Shown in pieces: positions 47,036-54,294 of a stretch of 64,000 nucleotides of DNA; position 1 is the first letter of the stretch; each line of letters starts with the position of its first letter. The notes beneath the pieces are model-generated. The model searched no databases, was not told where the DNA came from, and saw only the letters and a program-made list of their open reading frames with translations. Made by a program: the position numbers and the translations under genes. The DNA is from Ectopseudomonas khazarica. GTDB lineage: Bacteria > Pseudomonadota > Gammaproteobacteria > Pseudomonadales > Pseudomonadaceae. The DNA lies in contig NZ_SBHZ01000001.1 in NCBI RefSeq assembly GCF_004521985.1, positions 62,001 to 126,000 on the forward strand, read 5' to 3'.

Positions 47036-47590
47036 ATGAAGGCTGACAGAGACGACGCGCCGGAATGGCTCACCAGCCGGCCACGCAAAAGCGGAAGCAT
47101 GGTGGCAGTGCTGGCAGGTGGTGTCGGTATGGTCATTACCCTGGGCTTGCTCACAGTGGCTGGTGAGGCGTTCATGCAGAGCACCGTCAAGAACCTAGCC
47201 GAGAACCGACAGCAGCCGAAGCCCAAACCGGTTGCTGAAATCACCCGAGTAGAGCCAGCACCTGCAAAGGACTGGGATCGAATCGTTGAGCAGCAGGCAA
47301 GACGAGACGCAATGTCTCAGCAGCTATCAGAGCAACTCTCTGGCTCAGGTAGCCCAGCCATAAAGCAAACGGTGTTCAACGATCAAAACTACACCGCGAG
47401 AGGGGCTGACAATGTGCTCAGCCTTCGTGAGAGCTATCAACCTGGTGCGCCGGAAAAACCAGCTGGAAAAGTTCGGGTGACAGTTATCAAGGAAAAACAA
47501 AAGCTGAAAGATTGGGCTTGCAGAGGCAGAGAGGGAAGCATTGAACGACGTAATTGTAGGTCACACGTCGGGCTTAATTACAGGGACTAA
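47036..47590 (+). CDS. Single-helix membrane protein of mobile-element type
   Basis: 184 residues, ATG 47036 with AAGGA upstream. One transmembrane helix (about 22-42, VAVLAGGVGMVITLGLLTVAGEAF), then a proline/lysine-rich linker and a C-terminal domain ending in a Cys-containing block (DWACRGREGSIERRNCRSHVGLNYRD). That ending reminds me of uncharacterised proteins of integrative elements; no function is known. It is the only plus-strand gene in the island body. Confidence 0.65.
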   Translation: MKADRDDAPEWLTSRPRKSGSMVAVLAGGVGMVITLGLLTVAGEAFMQSTVKNLAENRQQPKPKPVAEITRVEPAPAKDWDRIVEQQARRDAMSQQLSEQLSGSGSPAIKQTVFNDQNYTARGADNVLSLRESYQPGAPEKPAGKVRVTVIKEKQKLKDWACRGREGSIERRNCRSHVGLNYRD

Positions 47591-47674
47591 CGCTCCGCAC
47601 AAGGGCAGACAAATAAGCGCAGCGTTTTGGCTGTCCCAGCGACCAACGGGAGCGATTGCTGCGGCTTGTTAAGT
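47585..47674 (-). repeat. attC-like site a
   Basis: On the minus strand it starts ACTTAAC (47674-47668), then AAGCCGCAGC, and ends GCGTTAGTC with core GTTAGTC at 47591-47585. The ACTTAAC box overlaps the stop codon of the cassette gene at 47669, as in integron cassettes. Confidence 0.75.
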
Positions 47675-47944
47675 GTTGGACTCATGATGTGCCTTAATGC
47701 TTTTGTAGCACTCTTCACACACGACCGAAAAGTCACAGAATTTCCGAAAGCGCTCAGTTTTATCTTCCTCTTGCAAGAACATATGTTCGCAGGCGTAGCA
47801 CCAGCCCTGGAGATCGCCCGGTTCCGAACTATTTTCGATAAAGCCTAGAGGAGCACCATTATTTCTAACTAGATGGCAGCAGACTGTAGCAGCCATACCT
47901 TTACCGTGTGTTTCGCAGTCGATATTCAATGCTTCGATTTCCAT
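47669..47944 (-). CDS. Cys/His-rich cassette protein, unknown function
   Basis: 91 residues. At least nine cysteines and several histidines are arranged in CxxH/CxxC-like pairs (DCETHGKG, VCCHLVRN, WCYACEHMF, CEECYKSIKAHH), suggesting a zinc-ribbon protein. It is bracketed by attC sites a and b with the core site 9 bases before the start codon, so it is a mobile gene cassette. The function is not recognised. Confidence 0.75.
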   Translation of the reverse strand: MEIEALNIDCETHGKGMAATVCCHLVRNNGAPLGFIENSSEPGDLQGWCYACEHMFLQEEDKTERFRKFCDFSVVCEECYKSIKAHHESNT

Positions 47945-47952
47945 TCTTGGAC

Positions 47953-48028
47953 ACTTAACGTTTGGTTAAGGGGCCGGCTTTAGCCGGTCCCAGTGAGCGA
48001 AGCGAACGGTTTGAACCAATTGTTAGGG
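47953..48028 (-). repeat. attC site b
   Basis: On the minus strand it starts CCCTAACAATTGGTTCAAAC, has a central ACCGGCTAAAGCCGGC hairpin, and ends CCAAACGTTAAGT with a consensus GTTRRRY core (GTTAAGT, 47959-47953). About 76 bases with the inverted L/R box layout. The best preserved attC in the array. Confidence 0.88.
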
Positions 48029-48406
48029 TTACTGGTCAGGGTTAGTTCCCCAACCATCAAATTCGCAATCATGCTTGAAGCCCAAGGAACACATGAGAGC
48101 TGTCCACTCATTGATTTTATCGCTCGCAGCTTGGGTTGGAGTGCTCCAGCCTGTAATTAGATAAATTCCAGGTTCGTCTTCGAGCTGGCCGAGTTCTGAC
48201 GTATATCCGAGCTTAACTAGGCTCTCGGACAGTGATAATGCCTTGCTCTGTGCATCAGTGTAAAAGAAATACTCTAGCTTCAAACTCTGCGAAATAGATA
48301 CTCCGTACTCATGCAGTTGCGCTAGCGTCTGCGGGGACATGGAAAGCTGTGATGCTAAGTTTTCGATATGTTGCTGTTCCGAGATAAAGGTATTTGCATC
48401 GGTCAT
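48029..48406 (-). CDS. RraB-family (RNase E inhibitor) cassette protein
   Basis: 125 residues from ATG 48406; the frame extends to 48445 but the cassette core GTTAGGG lies at 48424-48418, so the shorter start is preferred. The C-terminal ALMCSLGFKHDCEFDGWGT matches the signature end of the RraB/DUF695-like family, whose members bind RNase E. The stop codon abuts attC site b. It is probably soluble. Confidence 0.72.
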   Translation of the reverse strand: MTDANTFISEQQHIENLASQLSMSPQTLAQLHEYGVSISQSLKLEYFFYTDAQSKALSLSESLVKLGYTSELGQLEDEPGIYLITGWSTPTQAASDKINEWTALMCSLGFKHDCEFDGWGTNPDQ

Positions 48407-48445
48407 GATTCCGTTTTCCCTAACAGTGATTAGATAGCCTTCCAC

Positions 48446-48795
48446 ACTAATCCAATAGCGAGGAAGGCGGTATAACTCCGAAAAATGGGAGTCTTGAGTT
48501 CAGGAAAATACTTATATTTTCAATGGCTTAGAGAGGTGGCATGTGACGCTTGCGTATTCGCTTGACTTCCACATTTCACGCTTTCATTAGTACTGGATAG
48601 GTATACACAAAGGCACTGTAGAGGTGCAAGACAGACGAAAGATCGTGTCGAAAAAGTGTCGAAATCGACGGGCGACAGAGTGACGCAATGGGCAGAGAGG
48701 ATGAGGCGAAAGCCGCCATTCTGCTAGCGCTGAGCAGGTAAGGGCAGCAACGGGCACAGGCCCAAACGGGTTCGACTCTCACTGCTTTCCAGTGA
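48446..48795. other. Non-coding junction inside the island
   Basis: No credible gene. It contains a GTGTCGAAAAAGTGTCGAAA repeat at 48645-48665 and about 130 following bases that resemble 51508-51640, ending in GGGTTCGACTCTCACTGC, a tRNA T-arm-like sequence. It looks like a former island end (internal att region). Confidence 0.55.
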
Positions 48796-49095
48796 TCAGG
48801 TGTGCTGCCCACGGAAGAGGGCGTACCGAATGGCTGTTGCACCCAGGAGCACCATTGCCCAGGCGGATGATGCATTGAACGCCGCCGCTGCGGGCCGCCA
48901 GAGGCTGTCCATCGAGTCCGTATCGACAGGCCAGGCGAACAGAGCACTGGCCAGCGCCACAGCTGCAGCGAGCAACCAGGCCCAGCGATCAAATGCACGG
49001 ATGCGATCGGGGGCGGCACCCTTGGGCCTCAGCTTTGCAAAAGCGAGCGCCGTGGTAGCCACAACGAAGCAAACAAAAAAAGCGAAGACAATCAT
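48796..49095 (-). CDS. Small integral membrane cassette protein
   Basis: 99 residues from ATG 49095, 8 bases after a cassette core (ATTAGGT, 49109-49103); a GTG at 49104 is the alternative. Three hydrophobic segments (about 1-18, 37-55, 69-88) make it an inner-membrane protein. I do not recognise a family. Confidence 0.6.
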   Translation of the reverse strand: MIVFAFFVCFVVATTALAFAKLRPKGAAPDRIRAFDRWAWLLAAAVALASALFAWPVDTDSMDSLWRPAAAAFNASSAWAMVLLGATAIRYALFRGQHT

Positions 49096-49102
49096 CCTGG
49101 GC

Positions 49103-49165
49103 ACCTAATGTTTGGTTCAGGGGCAGATTCTAGCTGCTCTGCAAGAAGGTGAGCTTCTCTTACTC
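49103..49165 (-). repeat. Degenerate attC-like site c
   Basis: The 3' half is recognisable (CCTGAACCAAACATTAGGT, compare site b CCTTAACCAAACGTTAAGT). The 5' R box has decayed to AGTAAGAGAAGC. Confidence 0.5.
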
Positions 49166-49561
49166 TGGCAGCCCTTCGAACTCCGGCACATCACCAGTCG
49201 CCCGATCCCATGCTGCTTTGCTTGATGTGAAAATTTGCGCAGTCGGCAGCGCAGCAATTTCTGTGTCCAAACAACCCGCAGGAACAACGAGCAGGTTTGT
49301 AAGTTGAATGCTGGGCAATGCTGAGCCACACGACCTGCAAAAGCTTTTGCTGTGGCGGGTGCCTGGAAGCGTAAAGGAGGTCACAGAATCTACACCCGCC
49401 AGCCAGGTCAGTGTAGCTGACTGCGAAAACAGATTTGATGCATAAGCAGAGCCAGTGTCCTTTTGGCAGTGTTTACAGTGGCAGAGGTAAAAACTGTCGA
49501 AGTCTCCATGGATCTCAAATTTCACTGTGCTGCACAGGCAAGAGCCAACATGCTTAGTCAT
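49160..49561 (-). CDS. GFA (glutathione-dependent formaldehyde-activating-like) cassette protein
   Basis: 133 residues. The zinc-binding pattern is complete: GSCLCSTVKF, LCHCKHCQKDTGSAYASN and FCRSCGS. GFA-domain proteins are common integron cassette products; most are not true formaldehyde-activating enzymes, so the reaction is left open. A truncated copy of the 5' end of a close relative lies at 50663-50720. Confidence 0.85.
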   Translation of the reverse strand: MTKHVGSCLCSTVKFEIHGDFDSFYLCHCKHCQKDTGSAYASNLFSQSATLTWLAGVDSVTSFTLPGTRHSKSFCRSCGSALPSIQLTNLLVVPAGCLDTEIAALPTAQIFTSSKAAWDRATGDVPEFEGLPE

Positions 49562-49594
49562 AGCTATCTCTTCTATGGTCTACATATTAATCCG

Positions 49595-49670
49595 GCATGA
49601 CGTTTACTTAAGGCGCAGGTGTTAGCCCGTACCAGTGAGGGAAACAGACGGATTGAGCCGCTTGTTAGGC
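49595..49670 (-). repeat. attC-like site d
   Basis: On the minus strand it starts GCCTAACAAGCGGCTCAATC (perfect RYYYAAC box at 49670-49664) and ends CCTTAAGTAAACGTCATGC, with a one-base-changed core at 49601-49595. Confidence 0.8.
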
Positions 49671-49709
49671 GTGCTCAACCGGTATTCAAGCCGCAAATCA
49701 TAAGGAAGA

Positions 49710-50030
49710 TTAATTGTGGCTTCCACAGGCCCAGCAAGACATGAAGTTGCCAGGATTGCTTTCCTTGCAATTCTTGCATAGCCACTCGGTTTCGCTTTGC
49801 GAGTAATTTGATTCTTGTTCGTATTGAAAGCGGCCGACAAGTTTGGCAGCAGTTTCAAACTGTTCGGGGTGTACCCAGAGTTCAGGATGTATGGGTTTGT
49901 TAAAGGAAATAACCGAGCGAATGGAGCTCTGGTGTTCGTTTAGTATTTTTACGGTTATGCCATTGCTTTGCAGGTAGCTGGCTATCAGATTTACCTGGAT
50001 AAGGCTGTCAGATTCCAATAGTTTACGCAA
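49710..50030 (-). CDS. DUF2007 domain protein with zinc finger, cassette gene
   Basis: 106 residues; the start is probably TTG 50030, which gives the family-typical opening KLLESDSLIQVNLIASYLQSNGITVKIL. The first 70 residues resemble DUF2007 (PII-like signal-transducing fold). The C-terminus has a RanBP2-like zinc finger, WLCKNCKESNPGNFMSCWACGS (four Cys). It is flanked by attC-like sites d and e. The role is unknown. Confidence 0.72.
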   Translation of the reverse strand: MRKLLESDSLIQVNLIASYLQSNGITVKILNEHQSSIRSVISFNKPIHPELWVHPEQFETAAKLVGRFQYEQESNYSQSETEWLCKNCKESNPGNFMSCWACGSHN

Positions 50031-50037
50031 AATAAAT

Positions 50038-50104
50038 GCCTGATGTCTGGTTATGGGTTGGCTTTGGGGCTGTCCCGGTGAGCGGCTTTAACATGTTGTC
50101 ATGC
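50038..50104 (-). repeat. Degenerate attC-like site e
   Basis: On the minus strand it starts GCATGACAACATGTTAAAGC and ends CCCATAACCAGACATCAGGC: both L boxes are recognisable, while the R cores have changed. Confidence 0.55.
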
Positions 50105-50560
50105 GCTGTGCTCGCCGAAAAATACAAGTGTCCAATCGCCGATCTCAAGAGTGTGCAGAGAACCTTTATTGTCACTTTTGAATTTAACTTCATGGATTGG
50201 AGCGCTGAAGAGAGGGTTGAACGATCCACGTTCATCAATTGCGGTAGAAAGCAGGCCGACGCATTCTTCGAATTGCCACTTCAGGTCTTCTCGGACGGTA
50301 GGAGATAGGTGAGAGAGTGATATGTCTAGCGGGCTCCAGGACTTTTTTATAAATTCGTCGCGGTTTGAAAGTGATGTTTTTATTGTTGAGTATTGGATTT
50401 TGCACTTCTTGAGGTGCAAGGCTAGGTCGGCTTCTAGCGTTCCGTTGCGCTTATAAATACCTACAGAGATTCCTGCTTTTCTGTTCGCAACTATTTCTAG
50501 TGCCTTGAGAAAACCATGGGTGAAGCTTAAGGCGTTATCGAGTTCAATCGGTAACTGCAT
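50099..50560 (-). CDS. Unknown cassette protein
   Basis: 153 residues, ATG 50560. Mixed alpha/beta, soluble, no signal peptide and no recognised motif (LPIELDNALSFTHGFLKAL, HEVKFKSDNKGSLHTLEIGDWTLVFFGEHSA). The stop codon lies within attC-like site e. Codon use and AT content fit the other cassette genes, not the chromosome around. Confidence 0.65.
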   Translation of the reverse strand: MQLPIELDNALSFTHGFLKALEIVANRKAGISVGIYKRNGTLEADLALHLKKCKIQYSTIKTSLSNRDEFIKKSWSPLDISLSHLSPTVREDLKWQFEECVGLLSTAIDERGSFNPLFSAPIHEVKFKSDNKGSLHTLEIGDWTLVFFGEHSA

Positions 50561-50565
50561 AAGGT

Positions 50566-50745
50566 GTATGATGCTTGGTTGGTGGGAATGAAAAGGGACG
50601 GATTTATTTATTGCGATCGCCCATCGAAAATAAATCTGTCCCCTTTAGCTCTCCTTTAGCTCTTCAAATCTCACTGTGCTGCACAGGCAAGAACCAATGT
50701 GCTTGGTCATGGCTATCCCTTTAGCTCTTGAGTTGTTTGTTATGC
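50566..50745 (-). repeat. attC-like site f, interrupted
   Basis: The 5' half is at 50745-50728 (GCATAACAAACAACTCAAG on the minus strand) and the 3' half near 50590-50566 (CACCAACCAAGCATCATAC). About 110 bases sit between: a GFA-gene 5' fragment (50663-50720) and a hairpin pair GGGACGGATTTATTT (50595-50609) / AAATAAATCTGTCCC (50628-50642). Confidence 0.6.
50663..50720 (-). pseudogene. Truncated 5' end of a second GFA-type gene
   Basis: From ATG 50710 it reads MTKHIGSCLCSTVRFE, against MTKHVGSCLCSTVKFE at 49561; about 5 differences in 46 bases, and the similarity continues upstream of the ATG (GATAGCCATG/GATAGCTATG). It is the remnant of a deleted cassette. Confidence 0.8.
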
Positions 50746-51276
50746 CTTGTTCCATTCGGTTCGCAGTACGGCTAAAACCACTGTATCCCACCACTGCTCT
50801 TTGAAAAAACGATGCTCTCTGAAATGCGCTTCTTGGCGCATCCCTAAAGACTTGCAGAGCTTGATGGCTGGTAGATTCCTGCTGATTGTCTCTGCATAGA
50901 TACGGTGGACCGCGAGCCTGGAAAACCCGAAGTCCGCCAAGGCTAAAGCTGCTTCGTGACTGAACTTGCTACCTTGAGACTCTCTCGAAAACGCACATCC
51001 CATCGAAGCTTGCTGATTGCCCTCAAGGCGCAAGCAAACAGTTCCGATGAACTCCCCTGACTGCTTGCACTCAACAGCCAATTGGTATGATTTTCTCGGA
51101 TTCTCAGAGGCTTGAGCTATGAACAAGCTTGTTAGCTCCCTGTATTTATTGGGGTCGCAATCGCTTTCATCATAGAAGCGTTGATATTTAGAATCCTGAG
51201 ACATAGAAACAAAAGCACTCTCATCGTTCGGGGTCATGTCCCTAAGAATCAAGCGTTTGGTCTCGATTTTAAACAT
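50740..51276 (-). CDS. GNAT acetyltransferase (RimJ/RimL type), cassette gene
   Basis: 178 residues from ATG 51276, chosen because AAGGA lies 7 bases upstream; ATG 51294 has none. The opening IETKRLILRDMTPNDESAF and the block ADFGFSRLAVHRIYAETISRNLPAIKLCKSLGMRQEAHFR are those of RimJ/RimL-like N-acetyltransferases (acetyl-CoA loop near the SRESQGSKFSHEAA segment). The substrate is unknown; ribosomal protein or small-molecule acetylation is possible. The stop overlaps the attC-f R box, and a GCCTAAC box at 51319-51313 precedes it. Confidence 0.85.
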   Translation of the reverse strand: MFKIETKRLILRDMTPNDESAFVSMSQDSKYQRFYDESDCDPNKYRELTSLFIAQASENPRKSYQLAVECKQSGEFIGTVCLRLEGNQQASMGCAFSRESQGSKFSHEAALALADFGFSRLAVHRIYAETISRNLPAIKLCKSLGMRQEAHFREHRFFKEQWWDTVVLAVLRTEWNKA

Positions 51277-51294
51277 CGAAAGTTCCTTTTTCAT

Positions 51295-52088
51295 TGTGAG
51301 GCATGCCTATTAGTTAGGCGACCTTGCCGTCGCATGACATGACCGCTGCCGTCTGATCACCTCCCCGGAGAGGCGCCAGGTCCTAGGCCAGAATGAAGAC
51401 ACGGCTCGCATAGGCGGAACGCGACACGCAGAGCTGCTCAGGTCGGATGTTCCAGGGTGTTTTGGTGGCTAGACGCTACCGATGGCCAACACGACTGTCT
51501 AGGCAGTGTGTCGATAAAGTGGCGAAATCAACGGGCGGTATAGGGCATCAGTGGGCAGGTGCGATGAGACGGAACTCCCGATTTTGCTGACGTTGGGCAG
51601 AGCAGAGCAGCGACGGGCAGCCGTTTGAACGGGACCAAATCTCCATCTTCCCGCCATATCTCAAGCTTAAGCCCCTGAAACATCCAGCGTTTCGGGGCTT
51701 TTGTTTTCTGGGGCATGCAAAGCGTCAAAACCCCTGCGCTTTGGCGTTTCGACGAGGCGTGCCGGCACCTTTGGCGTCGGTAAACCTTCGACTCGCTCAC
51801 ATTCCTTGCATCCTCTCGGGGAGTGGAAAAGGTCGATCCTGTGAAGGCTCGACGCTGTCTCCCGGCAAAGGAATCGTTATGCGATGAGGCAAAGGGCGGG
51901 GTGTTCAACCGGCTCGCGTCGTTAGTCAAAAAAGCAGCGCCAAAATCATGATGAGTGGTCGTTAATCACCGCTGAACCCGGCGATAAGCTCGGTTGCAAG
52001 TCGGAGGTCGTGCTCGCGTTCTAGTGGGGCGGCGGTCTGGCGGGACTGAGTAGGCCTGCGTTGGCCGTTTTATCCATGGAGTTCAGTC
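51295..52088. other. Right end of the island and PL7 leader region
   Basis: No credible gene in about 790 bases. It contains the GCCTAAC cassette box (51313-51319), a GTGTCGATAAAGTGGCGAAA arm-like repeat (51508-51528) with about 130 bases like 48645-48780, attR (51645-51680), a terminator-like hairpin (51669-51704), and then chromosomal sequence leading to the lyase. The frame at 51528-51929 crosses attR and is rejected. Confidence 0.6.
51645..51680. repeat. attR: 36-bp direct repeat
   Basis: Exact copy of 45776-45811. Only the last bases of the tRNA (ATCTTCCCGCCA) are present, so this is the distal end created by integration. Confidence 0.92.
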
Positions 52089-52769
52089 ATGATCGATCTT
52101 GCCACCTGGAACCTCACCATTCCCGTAGGCGTGCCTGCGACTGTCATCGATACGCCTCTCCTGGTCGGCGGGTATCAGGATGACTACTTTCAGTCCCGCG
52201 ACGGGCGGATTTTCTTCTGGGCGCCGGCCAATGGCTCTACCACCAGCAACTCGGTGTACCCGCGCAGCGAACTGAGGGAAACCTATGCCGATGGCACGCT
52301 GCGGAACTGGTCCTACACTGCTGCGACCGATGTACTGAGCGCGACCGCCAGAATCACTCAGGTGCCTGCCAGCGGCATGCTGGCGTTCTCGCAGATTCAC
52401 TCCAAGCAGGGCACTTCACCGCCCTTGATGCTGGGTTACCAGTATGTGCCGCAGACGGGTTACGGCAACGTGGTGATCGCGTTTCGCGGGCATCCTGCCG
52501 ACGCCGATTCGTTGAAGATCGTGTTGTCGAGCAAGGTGAGGCTGGATCAGGACTTCAGCTATGAAATTCACCTGGCGAAGAACGGCACGCTGAGCATTGG
52601 CCTGGTCGAGCCGGGCGGAGCGGTGAAGACCTGGAGTCGCAGCTTGAACAAGGCATGGGCAAGCCATGCGTTGTACTTCAAGGCGGGGGTCTACACCCTC
52701 GACAACAACGGCAATGAAACCAATGCGGGAGCGGCGACCTTCAGCCAGTTGAAGGTCGAGCATCGTTAG
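52089..52769 (+). CDS. Alginate lyase, polysaccharide lyase family 7
   Basis: 226 residues. The three PL7 catalytic regions are visible: YPRSELRE (Arg59-Arg63), SQIHS (Gln102, His104) and YFKAGVY (196-202). The length is that of a single-domain PL7 enzyme. It has no signal peptide, so it is either cytoplasmic or exported without a classical leader. It converges on the alginate-type operon (stop to stop 31 bases), suggesting a role in turnover of that polymer or its oligomers. ATG 52089 follows GGAG. Confidence 0.92.
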   Translation: MIDLATWNLTIPVGVPATVIDTPLLVGGYQDDYFQSRDGRIFFWAPANGSTTSNSVYPRSELRETYADGTLRNWSYTAATDVLSATARITQVPASGMLAFSQIHSKQGTSPPLMLGYQYVPQTGYGNVVIAFRGHPADADSLKIVLSSKVRLDQDFSYEIHLAKNGTLSIGLVEPGGAVKTWSRSLNKAWASHALYFKAGVYTLDNNGNETNAGAATFSQLKVEHR

Positions 52770-52800
52770 CTGCGGTGTTCCGTCGATCGGTCCGCGTCGG

Positions 52801-54279
52801 CTAGTTGCTGCAGGTCGGGGCGTCAGTCGGGTCGGCCTCTGCGCCCTGGAACTGCGAGATCTGCAGGTGGCAGCGACGGCGCACGGTGCTGTCGAGTATC
52901 TGGCTTTGCAGCGGCAGCAGGTCGCCTGTCAGCAGGTTCTGCAGCAGCGGAGTGGCCTTGAAGTGGTTGTCGCCCAATATGGTGTCCTGCATGCCCTCTA
53001 CCCGGATCATGGCCTTGCCGATGCTTTCCAGGCGGTTGCCGGTGATGACCAGTCGGCCGGCGCTGGGTTGGGCGTTGCGCAGGCTGATGGCGTATTCCGG
53101 TGTCGAATGGATGCGGTTGTCGAGGATCAGGGCGCCACTCAGTTCGGCTGCGTCGATGGCACTCAGCCTGCTGTTGGCGATCAGGTTGTTCTGGACCAGC
53201 AGCCCTGAACCATCGCCGATCTGCCGCAGCATCAGGCCGTAGCCCAGGGATGCACCCAGGCGGTTGCCCTGTATCAGCAGGGCGCCGTGCTGCGCACTGA
53301 CTTCGATGGCACTCTTGCCCGCGCGCAGGATGAGGTTGTTCTGGATGCGCCCGCTGCTGCTGCCGCTGACGCGCACGCCGCTGTTGTTCTTCACCCCGTC
53401 GATGCGGTTGTCGGCAAGCAGAAAGCGGCTGTTGCCGAGGTCGATGGCGTACTGCTGCTGCCTGACGAACTGGTTGCCACGCACCAGTGCCTGGCTGTGA
53501 TTCAGCTCCAGCGCGCTGGCCATTTCTTCGAAGCGACTACCCTCGATCAGGATCTGCGCCGGAGGGCGATTCGCCGACTGGTGCGGGCTGAGGCCACTGC
53601 TGACGCCGCGCGAGAGGTTGGCGTTGTAGCCGATCCTGACCAGTTGCGAGGTCTCGATCTGCAGGCGGCTGCCGGCCCAGTTCATGATGAAGGGGCGGGT
53701 GGGGCGGTCGGTGTCCGTGGCACGGCCGTCGCTCCAGCTCTGCAGCCGTGAGTTCTGCACGCGCAGCAACCCCTGGTTGATCAGTGCCGTGCCGGATGGA
53801 CCGAACAGGTAGAGCACCTGGTCGTCGATCAGCAGTGCAGCATCGTCGGCGATCATCAGCGGGTAGCTGAGCAGGTAGCCGTCGTCATGGCGGCCCAGGA
53901 CCCGGGCATCGTTGAGCTGCGTGCGCAGTTGCTCCAGGGTGATGCTGCCGCCACGGATCACCACGGCACGCGGGTGTTGCGCCTGGTAGCTGGCGATGGC
54001 GCGGAACAGGCCGTTGTGCACGAACGGCTCGAACGGCCAGCTGCCGGCCTGCGCGGAGTACATGGGCTCCAGGGTGACGCTGCCGCGCTTTCCGGGGGCC
54101 TGCATGTCGAGTACAGGAGGCTGACTGCGCTGCATGATCTGCGTGCTGCTGCACTGCTGTTGCTGCTGCTGCCAGTGCGGGTCGAGCGTGTGCAGGGCCG
54201 CTGGTGCACCGAGGGCCGCGAGGCTGAGGGTGCAGGTCATCAGCAGCAGTGCGCGGGAAAGGGTCAGAGCCTGTGACAT
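52801..54279 (-). CDS. AlgG-like parallel beta-helix protein, DPHD motif missing
   Basis: 492 residues with a signal peptide (about 1-28). Residues 110-400 are right-handed beta-helix repeats (NRIDGVKNNSGVRVSG, NNLILRAGKSAIEVS). Alignment by eye with mannuronan C5-epimerase AlgG places YAIDLGNSRFLLADN (277-291) on AlgG's YGIDPHDRSERLVIAEN, so the catalytic Asp-Pro-His-Asp is replaced by Asp280-Leu-Gly-Asn. It is probably not an active epimerase of the AlgG type but may keep the structural role of AlgG in the export complex. It is last in the operon, not between algE and algX as usual. Confidence 0.72.
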   Translation of the reverse strand: MSQALTLSRALLLMTCTLSLAALGAPAALHTLDPHWQQQQQQCSSTQIMQRSQPPVLDMQAPGKRGSVTLEPMYSAQAGSWPFEPFVHNGLFRAIASYQAQHPRAVVIRGGSITLEQLRTQLNDARVLGRHDDGYLLSYPLMIADDAALLIDDQVLYLFGPSGTALINQGLLRVQNSRLQSWSDGRATDTDRPTRPFIMNWAGSRLQIETSQLVRIGYNANLSRGVSSGLSPHQSANRPPAQILIEGSRFEEMASALELNHSQALVRGNQFVRQQQYAIDLGNSRFLLADNRIDGVKNNSGVRVSGSSSGRIQNNLILRAGKSAIEVSAQHGALLIQGNRLGASLGYGLMLRQIGDGSGLLVQNNLIANSRLSAIDAAELSGALILDNRIHSTPEYAISLRNAQPSAGRLVITGNRLESIGKAMIRVEGMQDTILGDNHFKATPLLQNLLTGDLLPLQSQILDSTVRRRCHLQISQFQGAEADPTDAPTCSN

Positions 54280-54294
54280 GGCGACAATCCTGGG

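Larger units (their letters stand above)
45776..51680. mobile_element. Degenerate 5.9-kb genomic island in tRNA-Ser
   Basis: It is bounded by the perfect 36-bp repeat. It contains a toxin-antitoxin pair, a truncated tyrosine integrase, a phage/ICE-like membrane protein gene and a cassette array with attC-like sites. Base composition in 47.6-51.3 kb is visibly more AT-rich than the flanks. GTGTCGAA-type repeats at 45854, 48645 and 51508 suggest two elements inserted in tandem. It probably can no longer excise by itself because the integrase is truncated. Confidence 0.85.

Noticed and set aside
48576..49019. Minus-strand frame of 147 codons
   Set aside because: It overlaps the membrane cassette gene in another frame and the repeated island-end sequence; no coding signature.
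50036..50308. Plus-strand frame of 90 codons in the cassette array
   Set aside because: It reads through attC-like site e and antisense to the cassette gene at 50099.
51528..51929. Minus-strand frame of 133 codons at the island end
   Set aside because: It crosses attR and the tRNA-terminator hairpin and is low-complexity; the frame is fortuitous.
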